From Demequina activiva (lineage in GTDB: Bacteria; Actinomycetota; Actinomycetes; Actinomycetales; Demequinaceae): 64,000 nucleotides of DNA. The stretch's first letter is position 1, and each line of letters starts with the position of its first letter. Where the stretch lies: positions 558,001 to 622,000 of the forward strand of contig NZ_BONR01000001.1 in assembly GCF_016862815.1 (NCBI RefSeq), given 5' to 3'. Position numbers and translations under genes: made by a program. This document shows, piece after piece, positions 1 through 8,812 of the stretch. The notes beneath the pieces are model-generated. The model had not been told where the DNA came from, did not search any database, and was given only the letters and a program-made list of their open reading frames with translations.

Positions 1-114
1 CTCGCAGGGGCCGCGATCTCCCATTGGGCAGCGGCCATGTCGCCCGGGGCGTCGCTCGAGGAATGGGCCCGGCTGTTGCGCGAGGCTGCCAGACCAGGTG
101 GTGACCGCCTGTGA
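1..114 (+). CDS. C-terminal fragment of an unidentified protein
   Basis: An open frame enters from the left edge and stops with TGA at 112-114, leaving 37 codons. It ends in a charged segment (SLEEWARLLREAARPGG). The stop overlaps the ATG of the next gene (TGATG), so the two are probably translationally coupled in one polysaccharide operon. A glycosyltransferase would fit the neighbourhood, but the fragment is too short to assign. Confidence 0.6.
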   Translation, partial: LAGAAISHWAAAMSPGASLEEWARLLREAARPGGDRL

Positions 115-614
115 TGCGCCGATACGGCTCCGACATGCTGTTGGCTCTCGCCGCAGCGACCGTGACGCCGCATCGGATCCGTCCACGCGTGCTGCGCATG
201 GCTGGCGCCCAGGTCGGAGCCGGAGCGCACCTTCGCGCGGGGATCCGCATCTCAGATGCGCGACAGGTGCGGATCGGCGTCGGCGCCTTCATCAACGAGG
301 GCGTCTACGTTGACTCCCAGGCATCGGTCACCATCGGGGAACGCGTGCGCATCGCGGATCACGTGAGGCTGTTGACATCGACGCACCGCCCTGGCGACCG
401 GGAACAACGAGCTGGGCCGCTCACGGCGGCGCCGCTGACCATCGGTCACGGGGCCTGGATCGGATCTGGCGCCACGGTGCTCCCGGGTGCAGACATCGCC
501 ACTGGCTGTGTGGTGGCGGCTGGCGCAGTGGTGACCGAACCCACTGCCGACGACGGTCTCTACGCGGGGGTTCCGGCGCGTCGGATTCGAGACCTGCCTA
601 CGGAGTCTCCGTGA
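114..614 (+). CDS. Hexapeptide-repeat O-acetyltransferase (WcaF/serine acetyltransferase type)
   Basis: A 166-residue left-handed beta-helix acyltransferase that probably acetylates a sugar of the surface polysaccharide using acetyl-CoA. Hexapeptide-like turns run from about residue 30 to 160 (VGAGAHLRAGIRI, VRIGVGAFINEGVYV, IGSGATVLPGADI, VVAAGAVVT). It ends with YAGVPARRIRDL, the usual closing element of this family. The STHRP segment near residue 85 carries the His expected in the active site. GTG at 111 is also possible, but ATG 114 overlaps the upstream stop. The stop overlaps the GTG of the next gene. The acceptor sugar is unknown. Confidence 0.85.
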   Translation: MRRYGSDMLLALAAATVTPHRIRPRVLRMAGAQVGAGAHLRAGIRISDARQVRIGVGAFINEGVYVDSQASVTIGERVRIADHVRLLTSTHRPGDREQRAGPLTAAPLTIGHGAWIGSGATVLPGADIATGCVVAAGAVVTEPTADDGLYAGVPARRIRDLPTESP

Positions 615-1495
615 GCGTCACGTTCCTGATCTACGCGCACACCGACCCTGAGATGTTCGGTCGTCTTGTCCGAAGGCTCGCGCCACACCGCGTGATTGCT
701 CATATCGACGCGAAGTCGCGCCTCGAGCCCTTCCTTGACAGCGCCCCCGCGCACGTCGAGTTCACATCGACACGGGTGCCGGTGTACTGGGCGGACTACT
801 CGCAAGTGGAGGCCATGGGGGTGCTCCTCGACCACGCGCGAGATGGCGACCCTCACGAGCACCTCGCGGTGCTGTCCGGTCAGGACTATCCCGTGCGCCC
901 GGTGCCAGAGTTCGTCGACTTTCTCCACCAGCACCCCCGTACACAGTTCATCCGCAGCTTCAAGGTGGCCGATGGCGGCGACAAGTACCGACGCCAGGTA
1001 TCGCGACGGCATTTCCTGGACTTGCCGCCACAGCTCCCCCGCACGGCGCGGGCACTGCTCTACCGCATGCTGCTGCTCGTCGCTGCGCACCCGGCGCCAC
1101 CACCGCCGCCAGGGCTCGACGTCTGCCACGGGCAGACGCATTGGGTGATGACTCGAGAGTGCGCGCTCGAGGCCTACGAGCGCCTGGACGAGGCGACCGC
1201 ACGGTACTTCCGCCGCTCCTTCGCGCCGGACGAGAAGGTCTTTCATTCCCTGGTGCCCGCTGGGCCGTTCGCCGAGGAGATCTTCGACGGCAGCCCGGTC
1301 ACATTCGAGGGACCGGGGAACTTTCGCTACACCAACTTTCACTACGTCGATCCGGGCCTGCGGCCGCTGGTCCTCAGTGATCTCCCTCTCATCCTGGGCT
1401 CGCGGAAGTTCTTCGCTCGCAAGATCACCACGGCTGACAGCGGCGAACTGCTCACCGCGCTCGATCGGGAAGCGGGTTCACCCCGCGCTCCGTGA
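611..1495 (+). CDS. Beta-1,6-N-acetylglucosaminyltransferase-like protein (GT14 family)
   Basis: A 294-residue protein resembling the core-2/I-branching (GT14) family. It starts directly with a Rossmann strand (VTFLIYAHTDPEMFGRLV). It has the family-type blocks VYWADYSQVEAMGVLL, LSGQDYPVRP, GQTHWVMTRECALEAY and FAPDEKVFHSLV; the last contains the acidic residues expected at the active site. There is no signal peptide or membrane segment, so it probably acts on a lipid-linked glycan in the cytoplasm. The GTG start at 611 overlaps the stop of the acetyltransferase gene, indicating one operon. Donor and acceptor cannot be read from sequence. The gene converges on the sugar-transferase gene ending at 1552. 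Confidence 0.85.
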   Translation: MSVTFLIYAHTDPEMFGRLVRRLAPHRVIAHIDAKSRLEPFLDSAPAHVEFTSTRVPVYWADYSQVEAMGVLLDHARDGDPHEHLAVLSGQDYPVRPVPEFVDFLHQHPRTQFIRSFKVADGGDKYRRQVSRRHFLDLPPQLPRTARALLYRMLLLVAAHPAPPPPPGLDVCHGQTHWVMTRECALEAYERLDEATARYFRRSFAPDEKVFHSLVPAGPFAEEIFDGSPVTFEGPGNFRYTNFHYVDPGLRPLVLSDLPLILGSRKFFARKITTADSGELLTALDREAGSPRAP

Positions 1496-1551
1496 CGACC
1501 CGCCGTGCGCACACCCGCACCCCTCCCGGACGCAGGAGCGTGGGCTTCGTG

Positions 1552-3039
1552 TCAATAGGCTCCACGCCGGGTGATGATGGCCATCAGCGTCCTGAGGATG
1601 ATCACGGCATCGCCGCCCAGACTCCAGTTCTCCGTGTAGTACAGATCGAGCCGCACGCTCTCATCCCATGACAGGTCGGATCGACCGCTCACCTGCCACA
1701 ACCCCGTGATGCCGGGCTTCACCATCTGGCGCCGTGCCATGCCCTCGTCCGGATTCCACATCTCGACCTCGCTGGGCAGTGGCGGCCGCGGCCCCACGAG
1801 CGCCATGTCACCCACCAGCACGTTCCAGAGCTGCGGCAGCTCGTCGAGCGACCAGCGCCGGATCGTGCGACCGACCCTCGTCACCCGCGGATCCCTCTTC
1901 ATCTTGAAGAGCACGCCGTTGCCTTCGGCGCTCTCCTGCAAGGCCTCCAGGCGCTCGTCCGCGTCCTCATACATCGACCGGAACTTGAGCATCGAGAACA
2001 GTCGGTGATCCAGCCCGACTCGCACCTGCCTGAAGATGACCGGGCCCGGGCTCGACACCCTCACGGCGAGCGCGATGACGGCGAGAGGCAGCGCGAGCAC
2101 CACCAGCATCACTGCAGCGGTGGCGCGGTCGACTGCACTCTTCAACGCATACTTCGCGCCCTCGAAGCGCGGCCCTTCCACATGGAGCAGTGGAAGGCCC
2201 TCCACCGGACTCATCGACACGCGAGGACCGGCAACGTCGACGAGCGACGGAGCGACGATCAGGCCCACACCGGTGCCTTCGAGAGCCCAGGAGATGTGAC
2301 GAGACTCGGCGAGAGACATCTCGTCAGTCCCCGAGATGAGGACGAACTCGGCGCCGATGCGCGTCGCGTGGTGTGCAGCGTCGTGAATCGATCCGAGAAC
2401 CGGAACATGCGCGATGTCTGCGGGCAGCTCTCCGCTGCTGGAGGGTGGGAGACAGACGCCCACGACTCGGAAGCCTGCGCGCTTCGCTCGATCCAGACGG
2501 CGCATGGTCTCCACGCTCGTACGGAACGGACCCGCGACGATCACCTGCGCCTGGAGGGCGCCGCGGTCCCGCTGGCGATGCATCCACTGGCGCCATAGTG
2601 CGCGCGTGCCCATCAGTGCGATAGTGCCCACCGGGAGCGCGAACAGCAGATAGCCGCGGCTGATCTGCCACTGAGTCAGGAAGCCCACGATCGCGATCAC
2701 GGCGAACGTCCTCCAGCTCGCAGTGAGGACCCGTTGGAACTCCTGCGTGCCGTGCCCGAGAATGCGCGCCTCCCGTGACCGAGACCACGAGAGTTGCAGC
2801 AGCCACAGCGCACTGATGGCGACAGTGACGAACCAGTAGGCGGGAGTCGAAGAGCCTGCGACTCTGCTCAGGGGGTCCCAGCCAAAGCGCACTGCGTGCG
2901 CGGTCACCATCACCAATGCGACCGTGACTGCGTCAGAGAAGAAGAGTCGGATCTCGAGCTGGCGTGCCCACCCGCGTGAGCCGTACATCCGTCGCCCAGA
3001 GGAGACGCTGCTGTCGGGGACGAAGCCGTCGTCGCTCAC
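1552..3039 (-). CDS. Polyprenyl glycosylphosphotransferase (WbaP/CpsE type initiating sugar transferase)
   Basis: A 495-residue membrane enzyme that transfers a sugar-1-phosphate onto undecaprenyl phosphate, the first membrane step of polysaccharide synthesis. The N-terminal third has about four or five hydrophobic helices (from FSDAVTVALVMVTAHAVRF to LLFALPVGTIALMGTRALW). A middle CoA-binding-like domain follows, then a membrane helix near 305-328. The C-terminal catalytic domain has KFRSMYEDADERLEALQES, RRWSLDELPQLWNVLVGDM, ALVGPRPP and GITGLWQVSGRSDLSWDE, all diagnostic of the family. It is the last gene of the minus-strand set that begins with the DUF4012 gene. The sugar is not predictable. 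Confidence 0.93.
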   Translation of the reverse strand: MSDDGFVPDSSVSSGRRMYGSRGWARQLEIRLFFSDAVTVALVMVTAHAVRFGWDPLSRVAGSSTPAYWFVTVAISALWLLQLSWSRSREARILGHGTQEFQRVLTASWRTFAVIAIVGFLTQWQISRGYLLFALPVGTIALMGTRALWRQWMHRQRDRGALQAQVIVAGPFRTSVETMRRLDRAKRAGFRVVGVCLPPSSSGELPADIAHVPVLGSIHDAAHHATRIGAEFVLISGTDEMSLAESRHISWALEGTGVGLIVAPSLVDVAGPRVSMSPVEGLPLLHVEGPRFEGAKYALKSAVDRATAAVMLVVLALPLAVIALAVRVSSPGPVIFRQVRVGLDHRLFSMLKFRSMYEDADERLEALQESAEGNGVLFKMKRDPRVTRVGRTIRRWSLDELPQLWNVLVGDMALVGPRPPLPSEVEMWNPDEGMARRQMVKPGITGLWQVSGRSDLSWDESVRLDLYYTENWSLGGDAVIILRTLMAIITRRGAY

Positions 3040-3081
3040 GAATCCGCGACGTCCCCGACACGCACGGGAAGCGCCCGAGCT

Positions 3082-3591
3082 CTACGCGTGCTGTTCGACG
3101 TTCTTGGACTCGCGCCGTCGCACCGCGATGATCACGACGGCTCCGCCGACCACCACGAGGCTGGCGGCGACGATCACCAGGTTCCAGCTGTCGAATCCGG
3201 TGGTAGCGAGGGTGTCCACAGCGAGCACGACGATCTCGCCGCCCGGAACGACCTCGCCGTCGACGATGCCGACGATGTCGATGGGTCCCTCAACGCTGGG
3301 GGCGAGCACGGTGAACTGCGCGAGGCCACCGGCGATCTCCTTCGCGCTCGAGGTCACGGTGCCCGCGACGATGTCCGCGTCCTCGCCAGCAAAGGTGGTC
3401 TGCAGCTGCGCCTGCGCGCCGTCGGGGCCACGGACCTCGCACTCGAAGGAGTTGGTGACCGGAACCTGCTGGGTGGAGCAGGTGACGCTGTAGTCACTGG
3501 CGGGATAGGGCGGAGCAGCCATCGCCTGGCCCGCTCCCGCAGCAATCACGAGAGCTGCTGTGGCCACAGCTGTAGCAAGACGGCGAATCAT
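3082..3591 (-). CDS. Small secreted cell-wall protein with LATTG sortase signal
   Basis: A 169-residue exported protein. The chosen ATG at 3591 follows a strong GGGAGGAAC ribosome site and opens a classical signal peptide (MIRRLATAVATAALVIAAGA, cleavage near AMA-AP). Upstream in-frame codons lack this. The mature domain has two Cys (near YSVTCSTQQ and NSFECEVRG) and a beta-rich composition. The C terminus has LATTG, a hydrophobic helix and a basic tail (RRRESK), which is a sortase sorting signal. LAxTG is the variant associated with class E sortases of actinobacteria. It lies between the DUF4012 gene and the initiating sugar transferase, so it may help display or anchor the polysaccharide. 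No sortase gene is in the window. Confidence 0.8.
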   Translation of the reverse strand: MIRRLATAVATAALVIAAGAGQAMAAPPYPASDYSVTCSTQQVPVTNSFECEVRGPDGAQAQLQTTFAGEDADIVAGTVTSSAKEIAGGLAQFTVLAPSVEGPIDIVGIVDGEVVPGGEIVVLAVDTLATTGFDSWNLVIVAASLVVVGGAVVIIAVRRRESKNVEQHA

Positions 3592-3647
3592 GTGTGTTCC
3601 TCCCGGGCCACCCGCGCGGATGCGCGTCCGTAAGTGTGGCTGCAACT

Positions 3648-5414
3648 CTAGCAGTTGGACCACGCGACTCCACGAATGTGATCAACGTCACCATCGCGTG
3701 GTCCAGGGGTGATGATGGTGGTCGGTGGGTCGACCCCGGCGGCATTGGCTGCGAGATCGTACTCGAGGATGACCTCGTCTCCCGGCGACAGGGCCACGCG
3801 TACGCTGGTGAAGGGCCGGCCGTCGTGCGTCGACGTGAACATCTGTGCCGGCGCGCCTTCGAGGCTGGCCCCCTGCACACCGGTGCCGACGGCCGGGTAG
3901 AGCAGCACGTTCGCGTGGAACTCGCCTGCAGGCTCCAACCACCCGCCCGCGACGTACTCCGGCAGATCGCTCACCGCGCCGTCGTAGGTGTGGGCCAGTG
4001 TAACGGTGACCGTCTGGCCGCCCAAGGCGGAGGCACCGCACGCGTGGTCCGCGACGGATACCCGGGTGTCGATGTAGTAGCCGATCTTGGAGCCGGAACC
4101 GTCGTTGATGAAGATCCCGAGCGCGTCCGTGTGCTGGAGGAACGCGCCGGAGACGTCGGTCGTGGCCAAGAGCTCCTGCTCCGACTCGTCGGCGGACCAC
4201 AGCGCGAAGCGACCGGCCTCGATGGATCGCTCGACGCCGGCAACCGTGTTGGTCGTGCCCGAGAGGAGGACGCCGAACAGCGAGTGCGCAGCACGAGCGA
4301 AGAACGCGTCAGACTGCTCGGGCTCGGGAAAGAGCACGTACGAGTCACGCATCATCACCTCGGCGAGGTTGTCGCTGGTGACGGTGACGCCGGCGATCTC
4401 CGTGGCGGGCATCCCCTCCAGCATGAACCCCAGCGCGACCGGGTCCAGGGAGAGCACGCCGTCGACGTCGTCGCCGTAGGTCTCGCGCCAGAAGGCCGCC
4501 ATCAACTCGGCGCTGCGAGGGTACTCCGGCGTGAAGTTGACGTCCTGGGGATAGATGGCCATGCGCTCGGTGAACAGACGATGCTCGTCGTCGGTCAGGT
4601 CCACGTCCACGCCGGAGGGATTCGCCATCGCGCCCGCAGCGGAGTAGCCGACGAGCGCGAAACGGCCGTCCTGGACCTCGACCTCGAGCACTGCTCCGGG
4701 GATTCCCCCGGTGGTGCGGGGCTCGGCGTTGTTCTGGACCATCACGAGATAGGTGCGTGGGCCTTCCGCGCCGAGCATCGGTGGCAAGAGCTCAGCCGCG
4801 ACGTGCGCCCCCTGAACAAGCGCTCGCAGCTCGCCCACCTGCGATTCGAGATCGCCGTAGTTGTCCTGCACCAAGGACATCGATCCGCTGAGGTCGACGG
4901 TGGACAGCGCCCTTGATTGCTCGCTGAGAACTCTCGCCGCTTGCTCCAGGCGAGCGCGAAACGGTTCGAGCACGGACGGGTCGATGCGGCCGTCCGCGAT
5001 GGGGGGCGACTCGAGGGCACTCAGGCTGCCCCCCTCCGCAAGCGGTTCGAGTGCGTCGTGCGCGACGGCGTGCACGGAGGCTCCCGCCTGCTGAAGAGGC
5101 ACTGTCTGGTTCTGCAGCCACGGCAGCCACGACGCCACGGTCCAATGCGGGCCGGAGGAATGCGATGAGAACTGGTCCGCCGCGTCCTGCAGGAGCACCA
5201 CCTCCGACGCGAGCGCGTCAGCGTCGCGCGCCGTCACCGCCGCTTGGGCGGAGCGCGCATGCTGGGTGAGGTCGCTGGCGGCGCTCCTGAGGCTCCACAG
5301 GTCCCACGCCAACGCCGCACCGAACATCGCCACCAGCACGACGAAGCCCAGCAGGATCCAGCGCGCGATCCGTCGGCGCGGCGCGCGCGGTCGCTGCGGC
5401 GGTACGGTGGGCAT
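3648..5414 (-). CDS. DUF4012-domain membrane protein of a polysaccharide locus
   Basis: A 588-residue protein with a basic, proline-rich N terminus (PPQRPRAPRRRIARW), one membrane helix at about 17-40 and a long extracytoplasmic part. It contains the DUF4012-type segments YLVMVQNNAEPRTTGGIPG and GYSAAGAMANPSGVDV; this family is common in actinobacterial glycan clusters. The helical region at about 45-200 looks coiled-coil-like. Its biochemical function is unknown. It starts the minus-strand operon with the LATTG protein (56 nt downstream) and the sugar transferase, and it is divergent from the phosphatase gene at 5470. Confidence 0.85.
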   Translation of the reverse strand: MPTVPPQRPRAPRRRIARWILLGFVVLVAMFGAALAWDLWSLRSAASDLTQHARSAQAAVTARDADALASEVVLLQDAADQFSSHSSGPHWTVASWLPWLQNQTVPLQQAGASVHAVAHDALEPLAEGGSLSALESPPIADGRIDPSVLEPFRARLEQAARVLSEQSRALSTVDLSGSMSLVQDNYGDLESQVGELRALVQGAHVAAELLPPMLGAEGPRTYLVMVQNNAEPRTTGGIPGAVLEVEVQDGRFALVGYSAAGAMANPSGVDVDLTDDEHRLFTERMAIYPQDVNFTPEYPRSAELMAAFWRETYGDDVDGVLSLDPVALGFMLEGMPATEIAGVTVTSDNLAEVMMRDSYVLFPEPEQSDAFFARAAHSLFGVLLSGTTNTVAGVERSIEAGRFALWSADESEQELLATTDVSGAFLQHTDALGIFINDGSGSKIGYYIDTRVSVADHACGASALGGQTVTVTLAHTYDGAVSDLPEYVAGGWLEPAGEFHANVLLYPAVGTGVQGASLEGAPAQMFTSTHDGRPFTSVRVALSPGDEVILEYDLAANAAGVDPPTTIITPGPRDGDVDHIRGVAWSNC

Positions 5415-5469
5415 CTGCGAGGCTCCTCATCCGGTCTCGGGGCACGAAGGCAACGAACGACTGGGGCGA

Positions 5470-6012
5470 ATGGTGACACGAGTCCTGACGGTGTGCACCG
5501 GCAACATCTGCCGCTCCCCAGCCGCCGCCTTGCTCCTGGAACACTACCTGGGGGAGCTGGTCACGACCGCGAGCGCCGGCACCCACGCGCTTGTGGGGCA
5601 CGGGATACCCACGTCCATGCGCGAGTGCCTCGCGGGTGCCGGCATCGACGGCAGCCATCACGTCGCGCAGATGCTCACACCCGCCATCGCCCGCGAGCAC
5701 GACATCGTGATCGCCATGACCGCCCCGCAGCGCATCGACATCGTCCGCCAGACCCCGGGGGTGCTGCGGCGCACGTTCCTGCTCGACGAGCTCGCGCTCG
5801 CCGCACGCGCACAGATGGAGCTCGCCGGGGAGACTCCGCGGGCTCGTCTTGCCGACGTTCCGCACGCGATCCAACGCTTCCGCCCGCAGCTCGCTGTGCG
5901 AGACGTCCGCGACATCCCGGACCCCTATGGCGGCTCCTCCGCTCTGTACGAGGAAGTGTTCGAGGCCATCGCGTCGTCGATCGAGGATCTCAGGAGCTGG
6001 ATCCGCGCATGA
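5470..6012 (+). CDS. Low-molecular-weight protein-tyrosine phosphatase (Wzb/PtpA type)
   Basis: A 180-residue cytoplasmic phosphatase. The active-site P-loop CX5R is near the N terminus (VLTVCTGNICRSPAAA), and the general-acid loop is near the C terminus (RDIPDPYGGS). Enzymes of this type in polysaccharide loci dephosphorylate the tyrosine kinase that controls chain length. No such kinase is in the window, so it may lie to the left. ATG at 5470 was chosen because the P-loop follows immediately; GTG at 5473 is an alternative. It is divergent from the DUF4012 gene and converges on the CAP-domain genes. Confidence 0.9.
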   Translation: MVTRVLTVCTGNICRSPAAALLLEHYLGELVTTASAGTHALVGHGIPTSMRECLAGAGIDGSHHVAQMLTPAIAREHDIVIAMTAPQRIDIVRQTPGVLRRTFLLDELALAARAQMELAGETPRARLADVPHAIQRFRPQLAVRDVRDIPDPYGGSSALYEEVFEAIASSIEDLRSWIRA

Positions 6013-6025
6013 AGAGGCGCGACCT

Positions 6026-6553
6026 CTACCCCACCACAGGTCCGTCGTCGTACTCCTCGTAGTCAGGGTGGTCCGGAGGGAGCCCCTCGGCCACCCACGA
6101 GCACGTCATGGGCCCGCCTTCATCGTCGGACGCGACACACGCCACGGCCACGGTCCGGAACGCCGGGTTGAGGACGTTCGCCTCGTGACCCGGCGATGCC
6201 ATCCACCGGTCCACGATCTGCTGCGGCTGCTCGGCGGCGCGGGACAGGTTCTCGCCCGCGGTGGCGCCGTCGTTGCACGTCGCGGCCAGCGGTGCGTGCT
6301 GCAGCTCGCCCGTCACCGCCACCACGTGGACCCGCTCCTGGGCCACCGGCAACAGGCACTCGGACCACTCGAGCGGCTCCAGGCCCGCCTGCGCGCGCTC
6401 CGCATTGGTGCCCTCGAACACCTCCTGCGCATACTCGACGGCGTCCGGCAAGGCGACGGGCGCATCGGCCGGGCTCGAGCACCCCGCGAACGCGGCGACC
6501 GCCAGCGCGAGCGCCGCCGCCGTGCGGCGCCGCACCCGAGCATCGGCCGTCAT
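6026..6553 (-). CDS. CAP-domain (SCP/PR1-like) lipoprotein
   Basis: A 175-residue lipoprotein. The signal peptide ends in the lipobox AFAGC, so the mature protein is anchored outside the membrane. The CAP fold is shown by NAERAQAGLEPLEW, TAGENLSRA and VDRWMASPGHEANVLNPAF, which hold the His and Glu of the CAP cleft. Bacterial CAP proteins are extracellular and usually of unknown function. The ATG at 6553 overlaps the stop of the upstream paralogue (ATGA), so the two are coupled and probably arose by tandem duplication. A third copy is at 10114. Confidence 0.85.
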   Translation of the reverse strand: MTADARVRRRTAAALALAVAAFAGCSSPADAPVALPDAVEYAQEVFEGTNAERAQAGLEPLEWSECLLPVAQERVHVVAVTGELQHAPLAATCNDGATAGENLSRAAEQPQQIVDRWMASPGHEANVLNPAFRTVAVACVASDDEGGPMTCSWVAEGLPPDHPDYEEYDDGPVVG

Positions 6554-7056
6554 TCCGCGTAGCCCTGGAAGATCACCGAGCACGCCATGCCAGCGATCTC
6601 CTCGTCGCCCTCCGCGGGGCGGTTGGTGTCGTCGAACGCGACGCCCACGCAACCCACGCCCGCCTCCACGAACAGCGGGTCCACGAGGTTCGGATACTGC
6701 AGCTCGTCCTCAGCCCACGTGGTGACCACCTCGTGCGCCGGCTGGTCGGATCGCGACACGTTCTCACCGGCGTAGTCGAAGTCGCCGCAGTCCGCCGGCA
6801 GCTCGTCGCGCGGCACCTCCTCCGCCCCGGGCAGGCGCGCAGCCCGCTCGCGCGCGTGATCCGCCATGCAGCTGCTCGCCACCACACGCTCGACGCCCTC
6901 CTCGATCCGCAGCGCGTTGATCTGGTCCAGCAGCTGCTCCTCGAACTCCGCCGGGGCGGGCAGGTCCACAGGCTCGCGCATCGCGCAGCCCGCCGTGACG
7001 AGGGCGAGGACCGCCGATGCGGCGAGCAGGGCGGCGGTACGGGTCAGGTGCGTCAC
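6550..7056 (-). CDS. CAP-domain-like lipoprotein with altered cleft motif
   Basis: A 168-residue paralogue of the following gene. A GTG start at 7056 gives a lipoprotein signal peptide ending in LVTAGC. The segments INALRIEEGVERV and YAGENVSRSDQP align with the CAP fold. At the place of the usual SPGHxxN motif it reads DELQYPNLVDP, so the conserved His is missing. Loss of the cleft His suggests a binding or structural role, if any. It is translationally coupled to the downstream paralogue. Upstream in-frame starts would add a non-signal extension. Confidence 0.75.
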   Translation of the reverse strand: MTHLTRTAALLAASAVLALVTAGCAMREPVDLPAPAEFEEQLLDQINALRIEEGVERVVASSCMADHARERAARLPGAEEVPRDELPADCGDFDYAGENVSRSDQPAHEVVTTWAEDELQYPNLVDPLFVEAGVGCVGVAFDDTNRPAEGDEEIAGMACSVIFQGYAE

Positions 7057-7196
7057 CGGTCCAGGGTAACGAGGCGGGGTGGCGATGGGTTCTCGCCCGG
7101 GCCGGTGGTTGTCCACAGGACGCGGCTCAGCAATGCTTGTCCACAGATATCTGCCAGGCACGATGGAATGTCAGAGGGCTCTGGTTGGGTGGATTC

Positions 7197-8708
7197 ATGA
7201 GCAGCCCCACCCTCGTCGAGCGGCCCGCTGAGAGCGGGTCGCTTGAGCTGCGCGATGCGCTCGAGCACGTGTGCGCGCTGCTCGAACGGCTGCGGGAGCC
7301 CGTGGCGAAGGGGACGCTCCAAGGACTGGGCGACGGTGCGCTCATGGAGGTCCAGCGCTCGCTCACTCGATCGCAGACCGCCCTCAACCTCGTGCGTGCG
7401 GCCGCAAGCGGGGAGATCGGGCGCCGGTCGCGGCCCCAGGACGGCGTGGGTGGCCTGTCGCGCCAGAACGGCTTCCGGGACCCGGCCGCGATGATCGCGC
7501 AGGAGACCGGCGGGTCACGGCGCGAGGCGCGCACGCTCATCGAGGCGGGCCGGGCGATGGCCGAGGCGAACGAGCAGGCCAGGCGCGAGCGGGAGGCCGC
7601 CGCGCAGGGCCGCCCTGCCCCCCAGGCACCCGATCCCGTCTACCCCGCCGTCGCCGCCGCCCTCGCACGGGGAAGCATCGGGGTCGATGCGGCGAGCACC
7701 ATCACCCGGATGCTCGACTCGGTCAGCGCTCTGTACGCTCGCGACCGCCTGGCGGAGGTCGAGCGACTGCTGGTGAGCAAGGCCCCCGGCCTGTCCGCCG
7801 AGCGCTTCCAGGACGTGGTGCGCCGCCATCTCAGCTGGCTGCGGGCGGAGGCGGCGCAGGCACGCCAGCAGCGCATGGCGCAGGAGCGCTACGTGACGGT
7901 GACGGAGGATGCCCAGGGCATGGTCGAGATTCGCGCGAAGCTCGATCCGCGCAGCGCTGCGCCCCTACGGACTGTGCTCGACGCGCTCGTGAAGGAGGGC
8001 TTCCGCCAGCAGCGTGACGGAAACGCGCTCGCCGTGGACACGCGGACGGCAGGGCAGATGAGGGCCGATGCCCTCGCCACCATGGCACGGCACTTCCTGG
8101 GGTGCGACGCCGCCCCCATCGCTCACGCGACCACCACCGTCGTGGTGCGCATGGGACTCGAGGACCTGCGACGCGGCGCAGGAGCGGCAGAGATCGACGG
8201 CGCCGGCGGCGTGCTGTCCGCAGGCGAGCTGCGCCAGCTCGCGGTGGACGCGCAGTACCTGCCGGTGGTGCTGGGAGGCGCGAGCGAGTCACTCGACGTG
8301 GGCCGCGCCAAGCGCCAGTTCACGCCCGCACAGCGCGTCGCACTCGTCGAGCGCGACGGCGGCTGCGCGATGTGCGGCGCGCCGCCCAGCCACTGCGAGG
8401 CGCACCACATTCGCTGGTGGAACCGGGACGCGGGACGTTCCGACCTCAGCAACGGCGTGATGCTGTGCGTGGCATGCCACCACACGGTGCACGGGGCAGC
8501 GTGGGAGATACGCGCGAGCGCCACCGAGGTGTGGTTCGTGCCGCCCGCGAGCGTCGATCCCCAACGGCAACCACGGCAGGGCGGTCGCGCACGATTCGGG
8601 CTCACCGCGAACGAACGCGAGATGCTCGCGCGACCAGGACCGGCGCCTGGCGAGCGGCCCGACGTCGGTGCGGAGAGAATGTCCGCGGCAGCCGCAAGCA
8701 TCACGTAG
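7197..8708 (+). CDS. DUF222 / HNH endonuclease domain protein (13E12-repeat type)
   Basis: A 503-residue protein. An N-terminal helical DUF222 domain covers about 30-330. The C-terminal HNH nuclease domain has CAMCGAPPSHCEAHHIRWW followed by GVMLCVACHHTVH, with four zinc-type Cys and the His-rich catalytic core. These genes are found in many copies in actinobacteria and some resemble mobile intron-type nucleases, but no flanking repeats or intron structure are visible here. ATG 7197 precedes the first family-like residues; the frame is open further upstream but overlaps the divergent CAP gene. Confidence 0.88.
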   Translation: MSSPTLVERPAESGSLELRDALEHVCALLERLREPVAKGTLQGLGDGALMEVQRSLTRSQTALNLVRAAASGEIGRRSRPQDGVGGLSRQNGFRDPAAMIAQETGGSRREARTLIEAGRAMAEANEQARREREAAAQGRPAPQAPDPVYPAVAAALARGSIGVDAASTITRMLDSVSALYARDRLAEVERLLVSKAPGLSAERFQDVVRRHLSWLRAEAAQARQQRMAQERYVTVTEDAQGMVEIRAKLDPRSAAPLRTVLDALVKEGFRQQRDGNALAVDTRTAGQMRADALATMARHFLGCDAAPIAHATTTVVVRMGLEDLRRGAGAAEIDGAGGVLSAGELRQLAVDAQYLPVVLGGASESLDVGRAKRQFTPAQRVALVERDGGCAMCGAPPSHCEAHHIRWWNRDAGRSDLSNGVMLCVACHHTVHGAAWEIRASATEVWFVPPASVDPQRQPRQGGRARFGLTANEREMLARPGPAPGERPDVGAERMSAAAASIT

Positions 8709-8812
8709 CCCACGCAAGAAACCGGCGTCGCGGCGCCACGCCCTAGCGAAACGGACAAATCGGCCTCTACTCTGAGCGCGACGCATCGATGGTCGAACCG
8801 GGGGGAGCGACG

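Noticed and set aside
7197..8708. DUF222/HNH protein as part of a mobile intron or a defence system
   Set aside because: No intron-like folding, flanking repeats or neighbouring defence genes are visible. The neighbours are unrelated envelope genes.
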